Notes under the pieces: model-generated
The model's database searches: none
Seen by the model: the letters and a program-made list of their open reading frames with translations, nothing else
Told to the model about the DNA's origin: nothing
Position numbers and translations under genes: made by a program
Assembly (NCBI RefSeq): GCF_900177385.1
Contig: NZ_FXBJ01000002.1
Span: forward strand, 1,864,001-1,928,000
Length of the DNA: 64,000 nt
From: Carnobacterium iners
GTDB taxonomy: Bacteria > Bacillota > Bacilli > Lactobacillales > Carnobacteriaceae
Direction: 5' to 3'
Part shown: positions 19,835-28,861 of the stretch, piece after piece
Layout of the letters: every line of letters begins with the position of its first letter
Position numbering within the stretch: position 1 is the first letter of the stretch

Positions 19835-20794
19835 ATGAGTCAAGAAAAAAATAAAATGTTTTCTTCAAAAGCACTAGATTATTTTTTGCAAATTGCCAAA
19901 ACAATGAACTACACCAAAGCAGCTCAAATCTTAGGTATTTCTCAACCTGCTTTAACGCAACAAATAAAAAAAATTGAAAAAAAGATAGGTGCTCCTTTAT
20001 TTTATTCAAGTGGAAAGAAGCTGCACTTAACAGATGTTGGTTATTTGTTTTTACAAATGGCTCATTCTGTGAATACTATTTTTGACAATACAGCCAATAA
20101 AATTCAAAAGACCATTAGTTCGAACAGTGGTGAAATAAAAATAGGTTTATTATCATCGATAGAGGATAAAGTATTTACTGAGTTTATTAGTACTTATTAT
20201 AAAAAAAATCCAGATATAAAAGTAACGTTATACAAGTTAAATCGTGGTGATATTTGGAACAATTTAGAAAATAATTCACTAGATTTAGCTATTATGTACT
20301 TACCAGATTATAAAATAGAAAATTGGCAGTCGTACGTGAGTAAAAAAATAATAGAGGAAGAGTTAATGTTTTTAAATCATAAAGCAGAAGAATTTAATCG
20401 AGACTCTATAAAGCTTAATGAAACTAATGACGAAAAGTGGACTATTTACCCGGATACATATTATATTAACGAATTACTAAGAGAAGAATTTAAAAACCAA
20501 TTGACAAATTTACCATCTATTTCAGCTTATTTAACGACTCCAGAACAGCTTTACCGCTTTAGTAAGACAACTAAAACCTATACTGCATTACCACGTTCTT
20601 TTATCGAAACGAAGACGGTAGGGGCAGAAACTAAGGTACTGAGCTTTAATCCGCAAATACTTTTCCAGTTGTCTTATGTTTATCGACTTGATAAGGAACA
20701 AGTCCCGCGGGTTATTGATTTTTTAGATTTTTTTACCATTTATTTAGAAGAAGAAAATTATTATAGTAGACTAAAAAAGAAATTTAGTGAATAA
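19835..20794 (+). CDS. LysR-family transcriptional regulator
   Basis: This 319-residue protein has an N-terminal winged helix-turn-helix at about residues 12-70 with the LysR pattern ALDYFLQIAKTMNYTKAAQ, then ISQPALTQQIKKIEKKIGAPLF. The remainder fits the periplasmic-binding-like effector domain. It is AT-rich and Lys-rich compared with its neighbours. It lies alone between the pfl terminator and ppaC and runs in the same direction, with ppaC beginning 37 bases later. There is no divergent partner gene to suggest a target. The effector is unknown. Confidence 0.85.
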   Translation: MSQEKNKMFSSKALDYFLQIAKTMNYTKAAQILGISQPALTQQIKKIEKKIGAPLFYSSGKKLHLTDVGYLFLQMAHSVNTIFDNTANKIQKTISSNSGEIKIGLLSSIEDKVFTEFISTYYKKNPDIKVTLYKLNRGDIWNNLENNSLDLAIMYLPDYKIENWQSYVSKKIIEEELMFLNHKAEEFNRDSIKLNETNDEKWTIYPDTYYINELLREEFKNQLTNLPSISAYLTTPEQLYRFSKTTKTYTALPRSFIETKTVGAETKVLSFNPQILFQLSYVYRLDKEQVPRVIDFLDFFTIYLEEENYYSRLKKKFSE

Positions 20795-20831
20795 TAGAGA
20801 AAGAATAAAGAAAATAAAGGAGCGTTTATTG

Positions 20832-21761
20832 ATGAGTAAAATTTTAATTTTCGGCCATAAAAATCCAGATACAGATGCAATTGCATCTGCTATTTCGTTT
20901 GCCTATTTACAAAATAAGTTAGGTACAGATTCTGAAGCGGTTTCATTAGGTGTAGTTACTGAAGAAACACAATACGCTTTAAATCAGTTTAATTTTAAAG
21001 CACCACGCGTGATAGAAACAGCAGTAAATGAAACAACTCAAGTTATGTTAGTGGATCACAACGAAGCACAACAAAGTGTATCAGACATCAGTGAGGTAGA
21101 AGTACTAGCTGTAGTAGATCACCATAGAGTTGCAAACTTCGAAACAACTAATCCGTTGTATTATCGAGCTGAGCCTGTAGGGTGTACGAATACGATCATC
21201 TTAAAATTATTTAAAGAAAACAGCATTGCTATTCCAAAAGGTTTAGCAGGATTAATGTTATCTGCTATTATTTCGGATACCTTGTTATTTAAATCCCCAA
21301 CTTGTACTAGTGAAGATATCAAAGCAGCTAATGAATTAGCTGAACTTGCAGAAGTAGATTTAAACATTTATGGATTAAATTTACTTAAGGCTGGAACAAA
21401 CCTTAGCGATAAGTCTGCAGTTGAATTATTAGACATGGATGCAAAAAGTTTCCCAATGGGAGAAAAAAATGTGCGTGTCGCTCAAGTTAATGTTGTTGAC
21501 GTAAATGACGTATTTTCTAAACAAGCAGAATTAGAAATAACTATGGCAGAGTTAAGTGCAGTAAATCAGTATGATTTATTCATCTTAGTCGTAACCAATA
21601 TATTAGATAGTGATTCAGTTATTTTAGCAACAGGGAATCCAATTAAAGCAGTAGAAGAAGCATTTAATATAACACTGGAAAATAATAAAGCGACTTTAAA
21701 AGGTGTTGTTTCAAGAAAGAAACAAATTGTACCACAATTAACAAAAGAATTGAGTAAATAG
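20832..21761 (+). CDS. ppaC: manganese-dependent inorganic pyrophosphatase
   Basis: This 309-residue family II (DHH) pyrophosphatase hydrolyses pyrophosphate in the cytoplasm and drives biosynthetic reactions forward. Metal ligands lie in FGHKNPDTD (His9, Asp13, Asp15), MLVDHNE and the DHH motif VVDHHRVANF. The C-terminal DHHA2 domain includes the substrate-binding SRKKQIVPQL. ATG 20832 was chosen over an upstream in-frame start at 20787 because AAAGGAG lies nine bases before it and the family begins MSKILIFGH. Confidence 0.95.
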   Translation: MSKILIFGHKNPDTDAIASAISFAYLQNKLGTDSEAVSLGVVTEETQYALNQFNFKAPRVIETAVNETTQVMLVDHNEAQQSVSDISEVEVLAVVDHHRVANFETTNPLYYRAEPVGCTNTIILKLFKENSIAIPKGLAGLMLSAIISDTLLFKSPTCTSEDIKAANELAELAEVDLNIYGLNLLKAGTNLSDKSAVELLDMDAKSFPMGEKNVRVAQVNVVDVNDVFSKQAELEITMAELSAVNQYDLFILVVTNILDSDSVILATGNPIKAVEEAFNITLENNKATLKGVVSRKKQIVPQLTKELSK

Positions 21762-21773
21762 TCGCTAAATCTA

Positions 21774-21811
21774 AACTAGAGCAAATAATTATCGTTTTGC
21801 TCTAGTTTTTT
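21774..21811 (+). terminator. intrinsic terminator after ppaC
   Basis: AACTAGAGCAAA / TTTTGCTCTAGTT followed by T residues. Confidence 0.9.
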
Positions 21812-22543
21812 ATATTAAAGTGAATTATAATAACAACTAGAGAGATATACCAACGAAAAAAACTGAAACGAGCTTAAAATGCACCTAAAAATAGTAAGAA
21901 TTTTAATAATTTTGTATTTCAATAGATTCATCTACTCCGTATAATATATATTATGTAAACTAGATAAAATTTATAGATGCCTGAAAACTCGTTGCTAGAT
22001 CAGTTTTGTCTCTTATCTCTTTTATGAGTTATTTTATAGAAATAATATCTTTCGTAAATTATATTTATTTCTATTTAATATTTTTTCTAACGTATTATTT
22101 CTAACTTTTATTTTTATACTTTTTACGTTATTACTTAAATTAACGTAAATTAATTAGTTCGTTACTAAAAAATAATAAAATTTGAACATAAAAAAATAAT
22201 CATTTTAAATTGCTTAACTCATTTAAAATGATTATTTTAATCTAACTAGTAAAAATTTGTTTTTTGCTTAGATTGTAAAGAAATTTTATAGCGATACAAT
22301 TAATTGAATAAAGAAAGTTTTTACTATAATAAACTAAAAATGAACTAAAATAGTATATTTAATCGATTTATAACTAATTTTATCTATATTAAACTTAATT
22401 TGATATATTTTATTCCCGAATTTACTGATATCTGAGTGTAAAACATACTAATAATAAGCTTTTTTGCATCTGTTTACTCTTCTCTCCTCGTCTTTTCAAA
22501 AAAATGAGCAAAGAACAGAGAGAATATGACTTAAAATTACCTT
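21812..22543. other. AT-rich gene-free stretch
   Basis: About 730 bases with no credible ORF, no ribosome site before a usable frame and no RNA gene I can recognise. It is markedly more AT-rich than its surroundings and contains one long inverted repeat. It may be the remains of deleted genes, but I cannot read any protein from it. Confidence 0.6.
22193..22238. repeat. 18-bp perfect inverted repeat in the AT-rich gap
   Basis: The left arm at 22193-22210 and right arm at 22221-22238 are perfect complements around the loop TGCTTAACTC. A-rich and T-rich ends make it resemble a bidirectional terminator, but no gene ends nearby. It could be a leftover terminator from a lost gene. Confidence 0.6.
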
Positions 22544-23725
22544 TCATTTCCAAAATTTCCACTTGCTTTTTTTCTCTTCAGAAACTTCTTCTTCATTTTC
22601 CGGCGTTTTTTTTGATTTTTTTAAACGATTTTCAAATTTTTCTTTCATAAGTTTTTCAATATTTTTTAAATCTGGATATTTCCCATCTTTTTCACCTTTT
22701 GCAATAACTGTTAGGACCTCTATATAGCTCAATGCTAAAGCTGTAGTCATAATAGATGCAGTGGCTCCACTGATTACTCCTCCGACAATTGTTCCTACAC
22801 CTGGGATGAATTTAATAACATTGGAAACAATGTACCTGCCGGCGTAAGTAGCTCCTCCAGTTCCTCCAACTGCAGCTAGCATACTTGTGATCGTTGCTTT
22901 ATCCATTGATATACCAAAAATTGCTGTAATATGAGCTAGCAAAGTTAGTTGCATTGGGACTAACACTGAAGCATCTGAGAAAGGAATTGGCATAAAGCCT
23001 ACTCCGAAAGAGGTAGCTATATATTTAGAGGCCCAACTTCGTGCAGATTTTGCTTTCCGTTCAATATCTACTTGTTGGGCGTTATTAAAAGCTCTTTTTT
23101 GTTCCTCTGGAATGATTTGAAAGCTCATTTCGATAAGTTTTTTCAATCCGAATGGCATGATTGAAACCTCATTTGATATAACAAGTTCTTGTGCCATGAC
23201 ATTTACTACTCCATAAATGGGTAAGTTTAAATTTTCGATATACTGCCTAAATTCTTTTGATTGGTCTCCAATAGATTGAGTTAATATGACTACTACTGGT
23301 ATTTTAGTGCTTAATTTTTCGATTAGGTCTAATTCTAACGGTTCTATTCTTGAAGAATTTGCATTTATACAATAGTAGACAAGGTGAATTTCTTCATTAG
23401 AAGTATTCTTTTTGCCTTCTGATATCGTATCAAAAATTTCTTTTAATACCTTTTTTTGTGTTTCGTTATTTAGTTCTAAACCTCGTGTATCGTATAAGAC
23501 AACTGGTACGCCATCTTTTGTTACCCTTCTTAAGTGTTTAGTAATAGGACGACCAATCCCGGTTTCAGCTAGATTTTCACGAAAAACGCTATTAATTAGC
23601 GTACTTTTCCCAACGCCAGTTTTACCAATTAATAAAATACTGATGGGTTTTATGCTCTTTAGTTCGTTTTCTGTTTTATTCATAATATCATCTACAATAT
23701 TAAAATTCTTAGCCATTTTTTTCAT
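22544..23725 (-). CDS. GTPase with C-terminal DUF697 membrane-associated domain
   Basis: This 393-residue protein has an N-terminal G domain: P-loop LLIGKTGVGKST at about 31-42, G3 LYDTRG at 78-82, and a non-canonical G4 VVVILTQS instead of NKxD. The second half, about residues 215-345, is Gly/Ala-rich and hydrophobic, matching the DUF697 domain found with such GTPases. A hydrophilic Lys/Glu tail ends in KWKFWK. Its function is not known; related proteins have been linked to envelope stress or membrane association. It is isolated by AT-rich spacers. AGGAGGG lies four bases before the start. Confidence 0.8.
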   Translation of the reverse strand: MKKMAKNFNIVDDIMNKTENELKSIKPISILLIGKTGVGKSTLINSVFRENLAETGIGRPITKHLRRVTKDGVPVVLYDTRGLELNNETQKKVLKEIFDTISEGKKNTSNEEIHLVYYCINANSSRIEPLELDLIEKLSTKIPVVVILTQSIGDQSKEFRQYIENLNLPIYGVVNVMAQELVISNEVSIMPFGLKKLIEMSFQIIPEEQKRAFNNAQQVDIERKAKSARSWASKYIATSFGVGFMPIPFSDASVLVPMQLTLLAHITAIFGISMDKATITSMLAAVGGTGGATYAGRYIVSNVIKFIPGVGTIVGGVISGATASIMTTALALSYIEVLTVIAKGEKDGKYPDLKNIEKLMKEKFENRLKKSKKTPENEEEVSEEKKSKWKFWK

Positions 23726-23796
23726 AATACCCTCCTAAATCTGATGTATAAAGCAGCTGTTTAATACTTTTTTCAAATTAATTTGCTTGTAGTAGC

Positions 23797-24470
23797 TCAA
23801 ATCAGATCTTTAAATGTATCGCCATTTTCTGAATATTCAGATTTAAATCCTCTGTCAAACCTGATACATCCTTTGTTCAGAAGTTCCATCCGTAAAGTTA
23901 ACTGATACAATATACCCTTGTGCTTACTGTTGAAGACGCCTATCTCCACCGGCTCCAGCAGCGTGTATTGTTTCTTGGTAATCCCCCTCTTCTAAGTAAG
24001 CAATTCCTTGAGCTTGGTGAGCACAAAATCCTGCCAAAGAATCCACTTGAAGTCGAATTTAACTTGCTATTTATTGCATTCCGTTTCGCTTAACTGGTTT
24101 GAAAAACCTCATTGAGTTTGTACCTGATAAACAACTTCGTGAGCCAAAACAGATGCCTTTATAAAATCACTAGCTGCATTAAATGGTTAGCTTAATTTAT
24201 TATAAAAACTTAAATCAATAAAAGGTTTGAATCTCCTGGACAATAAAAAGATCCTGTTAAATCTCCTTACTGTTCCACAAGCTGATTGAACTGACCCAGT
24301 GAAAAAGTACCAATGTTGATTCTTCACATTGGTAACTATAATCTTGAAAATCATATTAGTAGAATAACAATACCATCTACCCCACCGCTAATTAACGTCT
24401 TCCCTTCTACACTACTTCCTCTACGGTCTTATATCTTTTTAATGCATCGATGTCATCGTCCTAAATTAAA
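23797..24470 (-). pseudogene. decayed YpfJ-type neutral zinc metallopeptidase
   Basis: No frame is open for long, yet the minus strand encodes an ordered series of family fragments. From about 24350 down: YQCEESTLVLF, TGSVQSACG, GSFYCPGDSN, IDLSFYNKL, ASDFIKASVLAHEV, QLSETECNK, LQVDSLAGFCAHQAQGIA, then EEGDYQETIHAAGAGGDRRLQQ split by a stop, then GTSEQR and FDRGFKSEYSENGDTF, ending at a TGA at 23797. They lie in at least three frames with several internal stops. The zinc motif HEVGHH is degraded to HEVVYQ, so even a repaired protein would lack one ligand. The 5' end has eroded beyond recognition. It lies between the GTPase gene and the yrrS-like gene. The family assignment is from memory of YpfJ/PF04228. 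Confidence 0.8.
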
Positions 24471-24613
24471 TTTTTATCTATTAAATTAAAACTATCATAT
24501 CATTTTTTATATTAAGACAATAAACGATAAGATGCTTTTAATGAATATTTGTAAAATTATTGGGTGATTTAGTCATGAATCACTCAGAAAAGTAAAATTT
24601 TTTAAATGACATC

Positions 24614-24644
24614 AAAAAACCTCAGAAATAGAAAACCTGAGGTT
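24614..24644 (-). terminator. terminator after the yrrS-like gene
   Basis: On the minus strand AACCTCAG, loop, CTGAGGTT followed by TTTT. Confidence 0.8.
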
Positions 24645-24659
24645 GTTCCTTAAAAAAAA

Positions 24660-25319
24660 TTACTGTTGGTCATTTACTTTTAGTTGTTCTACTTTATTAG
24701 GCTGCCATCCTTTAGTGTCAATCCAACTTAAAAAGACACGATAAGTTTTTGTTTGCTGGGTGTTAGAAATTGTAGCAACTGCTTTTTGATTTCCGTTATT
24801 TTCTACACGCCATTCGATCATATCTGCTACAGAAAGACCGGTAGCAGTTGCACTTGCTTGTTTTATCTCTATTCTATCTTGTGATCCATCATTATAATCC
24901 GTTGTATGTGTGCCTTCTTGTTTTGTTTCTACCGGTTCCCAATTCCCAGTAACAGCTGATGTAACATTATCATCTGAAGGATCTGTTTTTTCAGTTTTTA
25001 TCTTTTCTTTATCTTCTTTATTTTTTTCGCTATTTTTCACTTCGTCGCTTTCTTTTTCTACTTTATTAGATGAAGAAATAGTCGAAGACTCTTTCTCAAC
25101 TGACTCTTCTTTCACTGGTAAAGAGGTACTCTCTATATCACTTGAAAAAGTTTCCATAGATTCATTTGAAGCTTTATCTTCACCACCACCAAGTACCCAC
25201 ACACCAAAGATAAGCAGCATAAGGACAATTGTAACAGAAATAATCAAGGTTACGACTCTCGAAATAGTACGGTTTTTCCCGTTTTTATTAGAGCGCGTTG
25301 GTTTATTAGCATTTTTCAT
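24660..25319 (-). CDS. YrrS-like DUF1510 membrane protein
   Basis: This 219-residue single-pass protein has a short basic cytoplasmic start, one membrane helix at about residues 23-45 (VVTLIISVTIVLMLLIFGVW), then a long Ser/Glu/Lys-rich linker to about residue 120. The C-terminal domain, about 123-219, contains GNWEPVETKQEGTH, the spaced motif NNGNQKAVATIS and YRVFLSWIDTKGWQPNKVEQL, matching DUF1510 as in Bacillus YrrS. That domain should be outside the cell. YrrS neighbours penicillin-binding proteins in Bacillus, which hints at a cell-wall role, but the neighbours here give no support. Confidence 0.8.
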   Translation of the reverse strand: MKNANKPTRSNKNGKNRTISRVVTLIISVTIVLMLLIFGVWVLGGGEDKASNESMETFSSDIESTSLPVKEESVEKESSTISSSNKVEKESDEVKNSEKNKEDKEKIKTEKTDPSDDNVTSAVTGNWEPVETKQEGTHTTDYNDGSQDRIEIKQASATATGLSVADMIEWRVENNGNQKAVATISNTQQTKTYRVFLSWIDTKGWQPNKVEQLKVNDQQ

Positions 25320-25538
25320 AAAAGTACCTTCCCTTTCTATATCTACTTATAAGAATAGCATAGTTTTCATTAAAATGGCTATTGGTAATAGGTTACAATT
25401 GTATGCCTCTATTATTACATTTTATTTCATTATCATTTTTTTATCGTTTTTTTATTAGTAAAAATAAATACTTTTTCAACTTAGTACGTTATACTAAATA
25501 TGCAACAAAATTAAGAGTTCAATGAATGGAGTGGTAAA

Positions 25539-26516
25539 ATGACAAAAAATATTCGTATCGGTTTAGTAGGCTATGGGAATATCGGAAAAGGCGTAGAATT
25601 AGCGTTGGATAAATTTCCTGATATGGAAGGGATTGCCGTATTTACCAGACGTAATCCCGAAGAGTTAGATTCTAAATTTAAAGCCGTTAGTTTAGATCAT
25701 ATTCTAGATTATAAAGATCAAATTGATGTTTTAATTTTATGCGGAGGTTCAGCAACAGACTTACCTGAGCAAGGCCCAGCATTAGCAAAACATTTTTCAA
25801 CAGTTGATAGTTATGATAATCATAATAATATTCCACATTATTTTAAAGAAATGAATACATCAGCTAAAATAGCTAACCAAGTTAGCATTATTTCTGTTGG
25901 ATGGGACCCTGGTTTATTTTCTATTAACCGTGCTATTTTAGAGTCTGTTCTACCTGGTGGAGAAACATACACGTTCTGGGGTAAAGGTCTGAGTCAAGGT
26001 CACTCAGATGCTATTCGTCGCATTGATGGAGTAAAAGCTGGTGTGCAGTATACTATCCCGATTGAAAAATCATTGGAACAAGTTAGAAGTGGTGAAAATC
26101 CAGAGCTTTCAACTCGAGAAAAACATGAGCGTGTCTGCTATGTTGTAACCGAAGAACAAGCAGATAAAAAGCTTATTGAAAAAACAATTAAAACGATGCC
26201 CGATTATTTCGAACCATATGAGACAACTGTTCATTTCATTAATGAAGAAACATTTAAAAAAGATCATAAAAAAATGCCGCACGGTGGATTTGTTATCCGT
26301 ACAGCTACTTCAGGCAATGAAAACAAACAAAAAGCTGAATTTCAACTTGAATTAGAAAGCAATGCTGAATTTACCTCTTCTATTTTAGTCGCTTACGCAC
26401 GAGCTGCAGTTAAATTTAAACAAGATGGAAAAGCTGGTGCTTTTAGTGTCTTAGATGTGCCTCCTGCTTATTTGTCTGCTAAAACTTCTGAACAACTTAG
26501 AAAAGAATTGCTTTAA
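25539..26516 (+). CDS. ddh: meso-diaminopimelate dehydrogenase
   Basis: This 325-residue NADPH-dependent enzyme reductively aminates tetrahydrodipicolinate in one step to meso-diaminopimelate, for lysine and murein. The N-terminal Rossmann motif is GLVGYGNIGKG. Substrate-side segments ISVGWDPGLFSINR, GKGLSQGHSDAIRRIDGV and MPHGGFVIRT are characteristic of Ddh, as is the length. GGAG precedes the ATG. It stands alone between a divergent yrrS-like gene and a convergent ECF component, bounded by terminators. Its presence fits an organism with DAP-containing peptidoglycan. Confidence 0.95.
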   Translation: MTKNIRIGLVGYGNIGKGVELALDKFPDMEGIAVFTRRNPEELDSKFKAVSLDHILDYKDQIDVLILCGGSATDLPEQGPALAKHFSTVDSYDNHNNIPHYFKEMNTSAKIANQVSIISVGWDPGLFSINRAILESVLPGGETYTFWGKGLSQGHSDAIRRIDGVKAGVQYTIPIEKSLEQVRSGENPELSTREKHERVCYVVTEEQADKKLIEKTIKTMPDYFEPYETTVHFINEETFKKDHKKMPHGGFVIRTATSGNENKQKAEFQLELESNAEFTSSILVAYARAAVKFKQDGKAGAFSVLDVPPAYLSAKTSEQLRKELL

Positions 26517-26561
26517 AATAAAACATAGCTTATTAGAAAGTAACTCTTATATTAGATAATT

Positions 26562-26607
26562 AAAAAGATGACCCACTTTTCTACTAAGAAAAGTGAATCA
26601 TCTTTTT
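26562..26607. terminator. bidirectional terminator between ddh and the ECF gene
   Basis: AAAAAGATGA..CACTTTTC / GAAAAGTGAATCATCTTTTT. It overlaps the last codon of the convergent gene. Confidence 0.85.
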
Positions 26608-27196
26608 AATTTGTTTTAAATCGTTTTAACGGTCTAGCTACTATGGGAGCAATAATTCCTGCAGCAATTGCTTCAGCAAGCCCATTAGTCAACACAATCG
26701 CTCCTAAAGCTTTTGCTAAACTCGATACATCAACGTTTAAAGCCATAGCATAATCATCTTTATAAAAGATATAAATGAAAAATAAAACTAAGATAGTATT
26801 CGTTAAAGAAGCTAAGATTGAAGAAATAATCATGGCTATCGATTCTTTTCCTTTTCTCTTTTTGAGAAGATGAAAAACATAGCCGGCAACAAAACCGACA
26901 AGAATACGCGGAACGATAGAAATAATTGGATTAGTAAATAACAATAAATCTAACGGTGAAGCCGGTGCAACGAAGGCTTTAATTAAACGACTAAATCCCC
27001 ATACACCACCAATAATCATGCCGTCTTTTGTTCCTAAAGTCAATGCTGCAATAATCACAGTGATGTGAATAATTGTAGGATTTAAGGGAGGAATAGGAAT
27101 ATAGCCTAAAAGTGGAACAAAGTTTTGAACTAAAATAATAGCTGATAAGATCCCTAGAATAGAGATGCGATAAGATTTTCTACCTCTTTGATACAT
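26606..27196 (-). CDS. ECF transporter S component, substrate unknown
   Basis: This 196-residue membrane protein has about six hydrophobic segments and the layout of the substrate-binding S component of energy-coupling-factor vitamin importers. Recognisable stretches are GILSAIILVQNFVPLLGYIPI near the N-terminus, TIIHITVIIAALTLGTKDGM, and NPIISIVPRILVGFVAGYVF. S components work with a shared EcfA-A'-T module, which is not in this window. There is no FMN, thiamine or B12 riboswitch in the roughly 100-base leader, so the substrate cannot be read. A pantothenate-type or other vitamin cargo is possible. Confidence 0.8.
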   Translation of the reverse strand: MYQRGRKSYRISILGILSAIILVQNFVPLLGYIPIPPLNPTIIHITVIIAALTLGTKDGMIIGGVWGFSRLIKAFVAPASPLDLLLFTNPIISIVPRILVGFVAGYVFHLLKKRKGKESIAMIISSILASLTNTILVLFFIYIFYKDDYAMALNVDVSSLAKALGAIVLTNGLAEAIAAGIIAPIVARPLKRFKTN

Positions 27197-27301
27197 TTAA
27201 ATCCCTTCTTTCTGCTTAAATAGTTAAAATTATTATTTACTTAGTAAGTTTACAATATTTGAAAAGGAATAGCATCAAAAAAAATAGATATTTCATGAAT
27301 T

Positions 27302-28156
27302 TTAAGAAAATTTAATTGTTTTCCCAATAGGAAAAGGAATGGAATTCGTTGAATGCCCTATTTGCTCTGTTTTAATAACAGAAAAGTCGTATTTTTTTGC
27401 AAAATACCTAATTAATGTGATTAATTCTGTTTCTTGCTTATTTTTTTCAATCGTCGTAAATTGACCTAATAAAACGGCCGTACAAGACTGGAATAGGCCC
27501 GTCTGCTCTAATTGATCTAAATAACAGCTTATCTGTTCTATTTTTCCTCCTCTTGCTTCTAATAATAACGTCGTATCAGATAATATAGGCCAATAAGGGG
27601 TTCCCGCAAGCTTTAATAAGCAACGAATATTGCCTCCTATTACAATAGTCTCAATGCTTTTAGGCTCTGTTAACCACTTATAAGCTAATGGATTGGATGC
27701 GGAATAACTCATGAAAAAAAGCTTAAAGAGATTCTTTTGTAAGTCATTCTTTAACAAATTTAGTAGTTGATAATTATAGCCTATAGAATTTGTCTGTGTA
27801 AAAATCGCATTTAGTACGACAGTGAGATCACTATATCCTACAAAAGCTTTATCAGATGCTTTAATTTGTTCATAATCAAGGAACGTTAAAACACTATTAG
27901 CTGAATCGCCACCAGATAAATCAAAAATCATTTTTATTGATTGATCTTTATAAAACGACATCAAAGCTTCGGCTCTTTTCCTTGGTGTTCCGCTAAAAAT
28001 CGTATTACCTTCTTGGTAGATAGTTGGAGCTAAAACTGCTTCTAAATTAAACTCATTTTTCAAAAGTTGAATGAGCTTTTCTATCTGAGGTTTCTCTTCT
28101 AACTTCTTTCCATCAGAACAACAAATCAATCCAATTTTATCTTCTGCATTTAACAT
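27302..28156 (-). CDS. LD-carboxypeptidase (peptidase family S66)
   Basis: This 284-residue protein belongs to the S66 serine peptidases, which cut L,D-bonds in murein tetrapeptides or detoxify microcin C-like peptides. The nucleophile is Ser109 in VGYSDLT. Other conserved parts are DLSGGDSA, GGNIRCLLKLAGTPYWP, LLLEARGG and the catalytic His segment GHSTNSIPFPIG. There is no signal peptide, so it acts in the cytoplasm, in recycling of murein peptides or in self-immunity. AAGGAGGG lies 11 bases upstream. It follows the PfpI gene after a weak terminator. Confidence 0.88.
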   Translation of the reverse strand: MLNAEDKIGLICCSDGKKLEEKPQIEKLIQLLKNEFNLEAVLAPTIYQEGNTIFSGTPRKRAEALMSFYKDQSIKMIFDLSGGDSANSVLTFLDYEQIKASDKAFVGYSDLTVVLNAIFTQTNSIGYNYQLLNLLKNDLQKNLFKLFFMSYSASNPLAYKWLTEPKSIETIVIGGNIRCLLKLAGTPYWPILSDTTLLLEARGGKIEQISCYLDQLEQTGLFQSCTAVLLGQFTTIEKNKQETELITLIRYFAKKYDFSVIKTEQIGHSTNSIPFPIGKTIKFS

Positions 28157-28192
28157 AGAGTAGATTCCCTCCTTATTTTATCCTAAAATAAA

Positions 28193-28224
28193 AAAACCGA
28201 CAATCAAAAATGATGGACGGTTTT
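28193..28224 (-). terminator. weak terminator after the PfpI gene
   Basis: AAAACCG and CGGTTTT arms with an interrupted inner stem and T-run on the minus strand. Some read-through into the S66 gene is likely. Confidence 0.5.
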
Positions 28225-28238
28225 CTTACCATTGATTT

Positions 28239-28760
28239 TTATTCTTTAAAAGCAGCAATATAATGTTTCATGTATTCAGGTAAGTCTGGTGGCCTACGAC
28301 TTGATATAATATGTCCATCTGTAATCGCTGGAATATCATGCCAAATTGCTCCTGCATTAATCATATCATCTTTTATACCAGGCGTACTTGTCACATTCAC
28401 ACCTTTTAATATACCGGCAGAAATTAAAACCCAGCCTGCATGACAAATTTGGCCAATTGGTTTCTTTTGTTCATTAAAATAAGTTATAAAATCAATGACT
28501 TCAGGAAAACGTCTTAACTTATCTGGTGACCAGCCTCCAGGTACTAAAATACCATCATATTCTTCTTTTTTTATTTCTTTAAAACTAAAAGAAGAAAACG
28601 CAGGAACACCATACTTACCGATATATTCTTTATTGGCTTCTTCACCAACTAAATCAACAATTGCGCCAGCTTCTCGCAAGCGGTAAACCGGATACCATAG
28701 TTCTAAATCCTCAAAGTCGGCACTTACCAATGCAATAATTTTCTTATTTACTAAGCTCAT
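28239..28760 (-). CDS. PfpI/DJ-1 family protein
   Basis: This 173-residue protein has the DJ-1/PfpI fold. The nucleophile elbow is GQICHAGWVLISAGIL, with Cys followed by His as in the PfpI/YhbO subgroup. The Glu partner is in SADFEDLELWYPV. Proteins of this branch act as chaperone-like or glyoxal-related stress enzymes; the exact reaction is disputed in the literature. ATG 28760 was chosen over a GTG at 28769 because GGAG overlaps that GTG and gives eight-base spacing to the ATG. It follows the MarR gene by about 100 bases and could be under its control. Confidence 0.9.
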   Translation of the reverse strand: MSLVNKKIIALVSADFEDLELWYPVYRLREAGAIVDLVGEEANKEYIGKYGVPAFSSFSFKEIKKEEYDGILVPGGWSPDKLRRFPEVIDFITYFNEQKKPIGQICHAGWVLISAGILKGVNVTSTPGIKDDMINAGAIWHDIPAITDGHIISSRRPPDLPEYMKHYIAAFKE

Positions 28761-28861
28761 ATCGATCACTCCAATTCATTCATTGTTAACTTAGTGTACC
28801 AATTAAACTTATGAATTGAAACCATTTCTACTTTTAAGATAAAAGACAAGATTATTGACTA

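Noticed and set aside
21812-22543. small RNA or tRNA in the AT-rich gap
   Set aside because: No cloverleaf, no CCA-type end and no promoter-terminator pair that I can support.
23412-23738. 108-codon plus-strand frame
   Set aside because: Antisense to the G domain of the GTPase gene, whose motifs are clear.
24910-25458. 182-codon open frame on the plus strand
   Set aside because: It runs antisense through the Ser/Glu-rich part of the yrrS-like gene, is low-complexity Ser/Phe and has no ribosome site. The minus-strand protein has a family match.
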